64,000 bases of DNA from Forficula auricularia (lineage: Eukaryota > Arthropoda > Insecta > Dermaptera > Forficulidae), in contig JALMQS010000085.1 in the NCBI GenBank assembly GCA_024734495.1, forward strand, positions 20,675,539 through 20,739,538, written 5' to 3'. A model generated the notes under the pieces. That model had not been told where the DNA came from and did no database searches. It was given only the letters and a program-made list of their open reading frames with translations. Position numbers and translations under genes: made by a program. This document shows, one piece after another, positions 56,868 to 64,000 of the stretch; position 1 is the stretch's first letter; each line of letters opens with the position of its first letter.

Positions 56868-57022
56868 ATTAATAATTAAGAAGAGAATTTTATTTTATTG
56901 GAACCAGAATCAAACGATTTTAGTAGAAATATTTTCTTAAATTAGTATATCAGAGGGCTTCGTCCCTCGGGAATCGAACCCAAGTCGATAACCAAAGCTA
57001 CCGGACCGTTAGTTGCAACCCT
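56868..57022 (-). mobile_element. tRNA-derived SINE (family 3, copy 1)
   Basis: Minus strand: GGTCCGGTAGCTTTGGTTAT..GGGTTCGATTCCCGAGG (B box at about 56972-56986), then GGGCTTCGTCC-type sequence inverted, TTTCTACTAAAATC and AATAAAATAAAATTCTC at the 3' end. The 3' part matches 58485-58588 (plus). Confidence 0.6.
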
Positions 57023-57204
57023 TTACGACAAATCTCTCTCCGATATGCAACATATATAAAGAAGTCAAAGCAACAGATTTTTCACTCCTTTCAATCAAAG
57101 AAGGTGCAAAGCAAAAAATCAGGATAGCAACTGAAAAAAAGTTTTTAGTGTGGAGTCCCTTATTTGAATACTTAATGAAGGTGATTGGAGCATCTTTTTT
57201 GAGT

Positions 57205-57970
57205 TTATTTTTTACTTTTACCATACAGGGTATGGTCAATGTTATTGTGATCGTGCATGAAAAAAGTGTTTTTTTATTCCTTATAATATCCGAAATATCT
57301 TGAAAATGGCTGAACTGTTTTAATTAGAAAATCGATGAACCCATGGCATTTTGCTCTATAAAAAAGCTCTAATAGAGAGAACATCGGAAAAATATATTTT
57401 TCGAGATAATGAACTGTTTTGGTCAAAATGTCTGTTAATCTGTCCGTCTGGTTGTCTGGTTGTCCGTTAGTCTGTGCGTTATCAAATTTTTTGTGGACGA
57501 GCGCAAGCTCAAAAACTAGTGTGAATATCGAAGCCAAATTTCGCTACGTAGTTTTGGTCAATTGAGATTAAGAGCTGATTAGATTTTGGTGCATATTGAC
57601 CTAAAATTACGGAGGGTGGAGGGGGGTTAAAAATTAAAAATCTAGGATATTTGGGCAAACTCAACCAAATTTTGTATACATAATCAATGGGGCCCGAGAA
57701 ATCTTTAAAATACAAAAACTAATCCGCCCAAAATGGGGGGGGGTGGTAGGGTCAAAAAATCAAAGAGATAGGCTCCTGTACCAAACTCAACCTGAATTTT
57801 AGTATGCATAATCAGTGGGACCTCAGAGAAGTATAAAAATTAAAAACTAACCTCCTCCTTACACAGATCGCAAATAATTTTTAGGGCCAGGTTGTATGGT
57901 AAAGTCAAGTGGATGGAACAGCTACTCAGAACACTGTCAGCTTATATTGAAAAAAAGATGGGAAAAAAAA
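57205..57970 (+). mobile_element. HINE-like element, ACTTTACCATACAGGG family
   Basis: Starts TTTACTTTACCATACAGGG with hairpin ACCATAC-AGG-GTATGGT, then TTGTGATCGTGCATG. Near the right end come the inverse TTGTATGGTAAAGTC and AAGTGGATGG, finishing CAGAACACTGTCAGCTTA at about 57944. A CTGTCCGTCTGGTTGTCTGG stretch lies in the middle. The same ends appear in the inverted copy at 61825-62528. Short frames inside (57013-57303 and 57274-57537) are not supported as genes. Confidence 0.6.
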
Positions 57971-58454
57971 AAAAAAAAAAAAATTTGGTGCGGACTCACT
58001 GCAGCTTTATCATGCTGCAGGAAAACTATAGCCTCTAATTTAAATTTTACATTGTTTTCGTGCTTGGATAACATAAAAAGTCACACATAAAAACTTGTTC
58101 CTATTTTCCCCAATATAAACTTTCAAATTATAAATTTATATTTTATATTGTGTATTTTATATTTTGAAATCTATATTTTGTATTTTATTATTGTATTCTA
58201 TATATTTTGTATTTTTTCTTTTGTATTTTTATTTTGTATTCTTATAGTTGGCTATTTTTCTTCTTTTGTATTTTTAGTATTTTGTTTTGTTTTTTTGTAT
58301 TTTTTATTTCTAATTTGTATTTTATTTTTTCTTTATATTGTGCAACTCTCATATTTTTTTTCTCTTCTCTTGAATGTACACTTTAAGGGTCTACACTGCC
58401 CTATGTACATAACATCATTAATAAATAAAAAACAAATAAAATTTTTTCAAATAT

Positions 58455-58588
58455 CAACCCAGGTTAGGTAAATAACAGGCTTAGTTAGCGCTTGGTTTCG
58501 AACTTCTCTGATATCCAATGTAAAAATATTTCTACTAAAATCTTTTATCGTTCCTAAATAAAATAAAATTCTCTTCTTAATTTAATAA
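58455..58588 (+). mobile_element. tRNA-derived SINE (family 3, copy 2)
   Basis: A diverged tRNA-like head (CTTAGTTAGCGCTTGG, GGTTTCGAACTTC) is followed by TTTCTACTAAAATC and AATAAAATAAAATTCTCTTC, as in 56868-57022 but in the opposite orientation. Confidence 0.55.
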
Positions 58589-58871
58589 TGGTTATTTACC
58601 TATTACTGGGTTGATTTTTGAAAAATTTACCATCTTTTCAAAAAAATAAACTCAATAAAGAGTACCTACTTAAATCTTTTAATTAATTAATTAATAATTT
58701 AAGATTTGGACAAATTATAATATAATTATTATTATAAAATCTTTTTTTTGTTGAATCTTTTGACTCTTTTCTCCGGGACCGAGAAAATTTTAAAAAAAGA
58801 ACAAAAAAATTAATAAAAGATCTGGGGTCACGGCACTGCAGTCCCCCAGCCAAGTTTGATTCGAGCACCGC

Positions 58872-59271
58872 CAGGAAGTGCCGGATTTTCGCCTAGGCCC
58901 ACAAGGCTGCGTGCCTGTCGAGGGGCCCAGCCGGCCTGGACCCCGTTTGCGGAATCTTTTTTTTTTTTTCCAACCTACCTAAAAAGATCACAAGGGATCT
59001 ACAACAGGCATTACAAATATCATACAAGTATGCAATCACAATCTCTAGCTAAACAAATATAGCTTAACATTCTCATTAAAATTACTAAGAGTTTTTTGTA
59101 CATTAAAAAGGCTGATGCCCTACAACATACAATGTTCCTGACTAAATAAAAAAATATATATATGTTCTGAACTAGTGCATTTGATTTGCTACAATTTCCA
59201 AAATAGCTTCGGGATGGTGGGGGCAAATATCAAGTGCCGTAGGGGCCCCGGGTCTCTTAAATCCGCCCCTG
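58872..59271. mobile_element. Possible hAT-type MITE, about 400 bp
   Basis: The left end CAGGAAGTGCCGGATTTTCG and right end AAATCCGCCCCTG are partial inverses, with GGGGCCC patches near each end. No clear 8-bp duplication. Confidence 0.4.
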
Positions 59272-59274
59272 ACT

Positions 59275-61580
59275 TCCAGACTACCCTTTATAGCAAGCAT
59301 GTCAAACTCATATGATATTACGGGCCACATAATCTAGATTGTATTAAGTTGGGGGCCGCATGTTTTCAATGTTCACAAAATTAATAAATTTCGATTTTTA
59401 GAATGATTATATTATGTATTATGTTTTTATTAACTCAATGTCAAGCTCAATACATTATATTATACATAGTACATAGTGGCTTTATATTTCATGCCATTTT
59501 TTTAAACTAAAAATATTTTACATTTTTTTTGTATATTATACCTACAATATACAGTGGGTGGCCAAATTATTAGGGACAGTTCACTTTTTTCTAATTTTTA
59601 AGTTTAAGGAGGTTCTTTCGCGACAATCCACACAAAAAGTTTTAGCCTCGTAACCACTCTATAAATATGAACGGTGCTAAAATTTTAGGTTATGTTTTCT
59701 TAACGTGACTGTACATTTTGCGCTACTATATTCTATTTATGAATGTATCGTTTCCAAGCCATCATCTACTAAAAATAATCGCCCAAATGTGTTTTTTTGT
59801 TTTTTATCAAAACTACCTACCTACGTGGTAAATAATTTTAATTTTTTTTAAGTTACTCCGAATTTATTATTCTAACAAATATTAGTTTTTCATCAAGATG
59901 GTGAAAGTCCTTCAATGAAAAAAAATAAAATAATGATCATTTTCCCACCCTTTCCCAATCTACCATATGTAAAAAATTTCATTTTTAATTGCAATCATTT
60001 CATGTTTGGTGTGGTAAATCGTCTTCAAATTTTAACAGTGTCTTTATTATGCTTTTAATGACTTATATTCCAAGTTTCAAAGACTTATTGGATTTTTGCA
60101 TTTGTGAAAGAACTCCCTTAATGCAAATAATCAAACACGAAACACAATGAATATATAGACATGTTATAATTTTATTTTCTATTCTTCTTATTATCTTTCT
60201 GTTTTTTTATTATAACATAATAAAAATCAAAGTCATTAAAATTGACTTTTTATTTCCTATAACCGAGAATAAAGTGGCGAAATTTTTTAATATAAATCGG
60301 TCGATAATACTAAAATTAAAATCCATTATTAAAAGCGTTTCTCTCATTCCATTTGAAATATAATCTTATTATATTAAACGAGCAATTCTTGTATATATAA
60401 TTATATTTGGTATATATATAGAATCGGTTTCTTGAAAACTGCTCTAACGATTTGGATGAAATCAAGGCTTAGGGGTTTTTGGGTTGACAATTCGATATGT
60501 CACGGTCTCATCTTCGGCTAAGTTGTTTTTGTATGACTTTTAATGACTTATATTCCAAGTTTCGAAGACTTCTTGAATGTTTGCATTTGTGAAAGAAGTA
60601 CCTTAAAGGGAAAAAATCGAAAAAAGAAAACTTTCCCTTCTTCAGGACCTAAAATGAAAGGGTGAAATTCAAAGATTTAATTAGCACATAGTAAAAATCC
60701 AATGAACCTAGAATGCTGAAATTTGGAATAGCGGTAGAATTTGAGGTACAATTAAAGGGACAAATCGAAAAACCGAAAAATTCCCTTCTTCAAGGCATAA
60801 ATACGCATCTAACTTACAAAAAGAAGTGAAATCCCAACAAAAACACATGTGTAAAAAAAAGGCCAAGTTCGATTAATAAAAACCGTTTGCCAAAAAAAAA
60901 CTAGTGAGATCTAATGTGCTGACAAATTCAACAATATCAATTTATTAAATGAGTTGACTGTTTTTGTTGGGATTAAGTATGTTTTTCTTCCCTCTTAGCA
61001 TTTAAAATGACAGGAAAAGTCCAACCAGACTTCTGGCTTCACGCCATTGATACAACTCCAAAAAATAAATTATTTTATCCTTTTTAGTGTAACTTTTAAT
61101 TTTGTTTTTTATGTTTATTAATTTTTCATTTTTCATTACGTTGTGTAGGTATATGTTCTCGCCTGGAGAATTTTTGAAATCGCTTTCTCAATCGCCAAAG
61201 GACATATCTGCCATAAGAGGGCAGACAGGTTGGGAAATTCCCTATTTTTGTGGTGAAATAATTTAATGAGACTATTTAAATTGCAATTAACATGGCTGAA
61301 AGTTCGTCTTAAAATTATTAATCAGTTATTTTGAAATCATACCAGGTTAATTCATTTAAGGTTTATCAGAAAAATGAAAACTTTTGTTCCCAAACACAAG
61401 TAGTCTAATGAGAACCACCCCGAATCGGAGCTGGAGTGCCGAGCAAGAAGCAGAGTAGTAAGAAGACCAGCTAGCCCAGTCCTATAAATGAACCTCTAAA
61501 AATGAATTTCTCCACCCAAATATAAACCAATCTTGTTTCAGAATTAATTTACCAAGTTATTAGAATCCTTAGCATAAAAG
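59275..61580. other. No gene; possible Tc1-like end and a direct repeat
   Basis: At about 59560 TACAGTGGGTGGCCAAATTA resembles a Tc1/mariner left end, with no matching right end seen (a weak GTGGCCGAATTATTTGAGCG occurs at 63703). About 60057-60115 and 60540-60608 are direct copies of TGACTTATATTCCAAGTTTC.. GCATTTGTGAAAGAA. Nothing else supported. Confidence 0.4.
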
Positions 61581-61589
61581 CCAATCAAA

Positions 61590-63305
61590 GGCCATTGGGG
61601 TATAGCATACTGAATCGGCCCCCCGAGAGATAATTTAATGCTACTTAGGGGATAAGTTTAACTAATAAAATAATAAGATCCTGAAAGTTTCAGATCCCAA
61701 CTCAAATGGTTTTTTAGAAAAAGCAAAATATGTGTAAAAGAGAATTTTTTTTCTCAGGATCTTATGAACCGATTGATCTAAATTTTTAATTTGTTTTGGG
61801 GACTGATAATAGCTTCTAGGAAAATAAGCTGACATGTTCTGATGTGGCCATCCACTTGACTTTACCATACAACCTGGCTCCTAAAATTATTTATAATCAT
61901 GTAGGGGGGGTTAGTTTTTGCATTTTTATACTTCTGGTTTCCAACTGATTATGTATACAAAATTTGGTTGAGTTTGCAAATGGCCAAGATTTTCATTTTT
62001 TGACCCTACACTCCCCCCTATTTTGGGCGGTTAGTTTTTGCATTTTTAGACTTCTGGGGTCCCACTGATTATATATACAAAATTTGATTGAGTTTGCTCA
62101 AATAGCCTAGATTTTTAATTTTTAGACTCCCTTAATTTTGGGCCGATATGCACCAAAATCTAATCAGCTCATAATCTCAATGGACCAAAACTACGTGTGA
62201 AATTTGGTTTCGATATTCAAACTAGTTTTTGAGCTAGCTCGTCCACAAAAATTTGGTAACGCACAGTCTAACGGACAACCAGACAGACAGGTAGTCTGAC
62301 TTAACTAACAGACATGTTGACAAAACAATTATTATCTCGAAAAATATAATTTTTTTGATGTTCACTTAGAGCTTTTTTGTAGAGCCAAATGCCATGGTTT
62401 CGCTCAATTTTTTTAAACAAAATAGTTTCAGCCATTTTTGAGATACTCTATTTCGAAAAAGGAAGGAAAAAAACCACTTTTTTCATGCACGATTACAATA
62501 CTTGACTATACCCTCTGTATGGTAAAGTAAAAATTATGAGCTAAATAGGTTTATAAGATCCTTGAAAAAAATTTGATTTTTTTTTAATTTCAATTTTTTA
62601 CCATGATACAATTTTGGCACAATTATGAAACTATTTTTCTTTCAAACCTTATCTATTTCCCTATAATACTACAACTATGAAATTGCTTATTGATATTTAC
62701 CTGTTGTATTTTTTGACTTGGGCAAAAAAATAATTGTTGTTGTTTTGAAAGTGAAATATTGTTTTTAATAAATACAAATTCTAGGAATATGCGTTAAAAT
62801 AATCAAATGAAAGTTTAATAGATATATAAATAAAAAAAAATTCATTATTTGGGCCAAAAAGTGGTTTTTATTTTTTCTAGTATGGCGTACCTTTTTTTCA
62901 AAATTTGAACAGGTCATAGTATTATAGGGAAATAGATACGGTTTGAAAAAAAAATAGTTTCATAATTGTGCCAAAATTGTATCATGGTTAAAAATTGAAA
63001 TTAAAAGAAAAACAATTTTTTTTTTTAAGGATCTTATAAACCTAGATAGCTCATAATTTTTTTCCTAGAAGCTATTATCAGTCCCCAAAACATATTAAAA
63101 ATTTAGATCAATCGGTTCATAAGATCCTGAGAAAAAAATTTTTTCTGTTTTTTACATATTTTGCTTTTTCTCAAAAACCAATTGAGTTAGGGATCTGAAA
63201 CTTTCAGGATCTTATTATTTTATTAGTACCTACTTATCCCCTAAGTATCATTAAATTATCTCTCGGGGGCCGATTCAGTATGCTTATACCCCTATGGCCT
63301 TTGTT
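61590..63305. repeat. Large palindromic element, about 1 kb without its HINE insertion
   Basis: Outer arms (61590-61824 and 63063-63305) contain GCATACTGAATCGGCCCCCC, ATCCTGAAAGTTTCAGATC and GACTGATAATAGCTTCTAGG. Inner arms (62529-62670 and 62900-63062) contain ATTGTGCCAAAATTGTATCA. The centre (about 62675-62895) is AT-rich. The left arm is interrupted by 61825-62528. No coding frame. It is probably an unclassified foldback transposon. Confidence 0.75.
61825..62528 (-). mobile_element. HINE-like element inserted in a palindrome arm
   Basis: The right arm of the surrounding palindrome supplies the empty site (TTCTAGGAAAAAAATTATG). On the minus strand the insert begins ACTTTACCATACAGAGGGT and ends TTGTATGGTAAAGTCAAGTG..CAGAACATGTCAGCTTA, with insertion between A/T bases and no target duplication. 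It matches the opposite-strand element at 57205-57970. Confidence 0.7.
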
Positions 63306-63760
63306 TATTCCGATTGATTGTAAAATTCGAAGAGGGCTAATGGAGCTAATAAGCCCTGGCCCGCTAATGAAATTATTGTTATTATTATTATTATTATTCC
63401 GACACACAAAAGATAGCGAATTTTGAAAATAAATAAATAAAAATGATGTTTTCTCCAATTTGGGAATATATGTATAAATATAATATCAAATTAAGGTTTT
63501 TTCGTTAGAAAGCAAAAAAATATTTTCAAACATTGTTTCTTTGATAAATTCTTCTGAACATTTGAATTGGAAGTAAAAAGTTCAAGCAGACTTCTGACCT
63601 CAGATTTTTTTTTAGTTAAGTATGATATCGATTTCTTTTTAACTAAGAAAATTAGTTGCTCATACACATAATCATGATATATTTTTAATTAATAAAATTT
63701 AAAGTGGCCGAATTATTTGAGCGACATTCTTAGAAATGTATACCAAATAAGTAGGTTATA

Positions 63761-64000
63761 ATGAAAGGCAGACCATTCATTATTCAAATTTTATTCAATT
63801 TCAGACGTTTCAGAGACTTTTCCTCTCTCTTCAGGGTATTGAATAGTTATTCGATGAGTGAGTATAACTCTGCTTCCCATTTGACCCAGTTAGTACTCAC
63901 TCATCAACAACTATTCAATACCCTGAAGAAGGAGATAAAAAAGTACTCACCCATCAATAACTATTCAATACCCTGAAGAAGAGAAAACAGTCTCCGAAAC
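63761..64000. mobile_element. PLE-type foldback, truncated by the window end
   Basis: The left arm (63785-63850) carries a minus-strand hammerhead-like core. To the right, ACTATTCAATACCCTGAAGA occurs twice in direct orientation (about 63910 and 63960), each starting a plus-strand CUGAAGA core; the last runs to the window end (CUGAAGA..GUCUCCGAAAC). The arms include TACTCACTCATCAA. Confidence 0.6.
63794..63843 (-). ncRNA. Hammerhead-like ribozyme core with interior-loop helix I
   Basis: Minus strand: UUCAAU-ACC-CUGAAGA-GAGAG-GAAAAGU-CUCU-GAAACGUC-UGAA-AUUGAA. Both boxes are intact. Helix II is AGAG/CUCU, helix III the palindrome ACGU, and the triplet GUC. Distal helix I is a perfect 6 bp separated from the core by an interior loop (ACC/UGAA), the arrangement that natural type I hammerheads use for loop-loop contacts. 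Confidence 0.6.

Noticed and set aside
58148..58471. Plus frame with a hydrophobic, repetitive product
   Set aside because: A TTTTGTATTTTA microsatellite read as Phe/Ile/Leu; low complexity, not a membrane protein.

Overview
The window is AT-rich nuclear DNA of an animal, most likely an insect. The evidence is a spliced Piwi-type Argonaute gene remnant, tRNA-derived SINEs, hAT, Tc1/mariner and pogo-type MITEs, Helitron/Helentron-like elements, non-LTR retrotransposons and Penelope-like elements (PLEs). The order of insect cannot be fixed from this sequence; a hemipteran is only a guess. I see no intact host protein-coding gene, rRNA, CRISPR array or operon. Nearly all short open reading frames are chance frames in AT-rich or repeat DNA. 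There are two assembly gaps of exactly 100 N (7324-7423 and 47772-47871).

Layout. 1-300 holds palindromic PLE-type arms. About 3236-7323 and 9158-11311 are two copies of one segment; the first carries an extra 1.9 kb HINE-like (non-autonomous Helentron) element at 4197-6112, and the second is its empty site. A Helitron helicase remnant (minus strand) lies at 7424-7960. A tandem array lies at 8298-9160. 15150-15775 is a 70-bp satellite with a small foldback inserted in it. 16-25 kb contains foldbacks, a pogo-like MITE (18849-19133), a SINE (20975-21180) and PLE foldbacks. 23871-28119 is a decayed Piwi gene fragment (25479-27122) bracketed by two copies of one hAT-like MITE and split by a non-LTR insertion at a splice acceptor. 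28-42 kb holds a SINE, three hAT MITEs with 8-bp target duplications, a tandem duplication, LINE fragments and a 5'-truncated LINE with most of a reverse transcriptase (39262-41075). 44.2-48 kb is a PLE 3' part (GIY-YIG endonuclease plus hammerhead-like ribozyme), interrupted by a second HINE copy with about 17 or more 119-bp repeats. 49086-50874 is a Tc1-like element with very long inverted repeats. 51.6-64 kb is PLE foldbacks, further HINE-like copies, SINEs and a 1.7-kb palindrome.

The most interesting signal is a family of palindromic PLE-derived elements. Each arm carries the core of a hammerhead ribozyme (CUGANGA, a helix II whose sequence differs between copies but stays paired, then GAAA and a very short or palindromic helix III). 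The link to PLEs is direct: the same arm lies just downstream of a GIY-YIG endonuclease reading frame at 44.3-45.0 kb. Several copies have 11-15 bp target duplications, and one has a demonstrable empty site in a sibling repeat. Second in interest is the Piwi remnant, a piRNA-pathway gene broken by the kinds of element that pathway silences.
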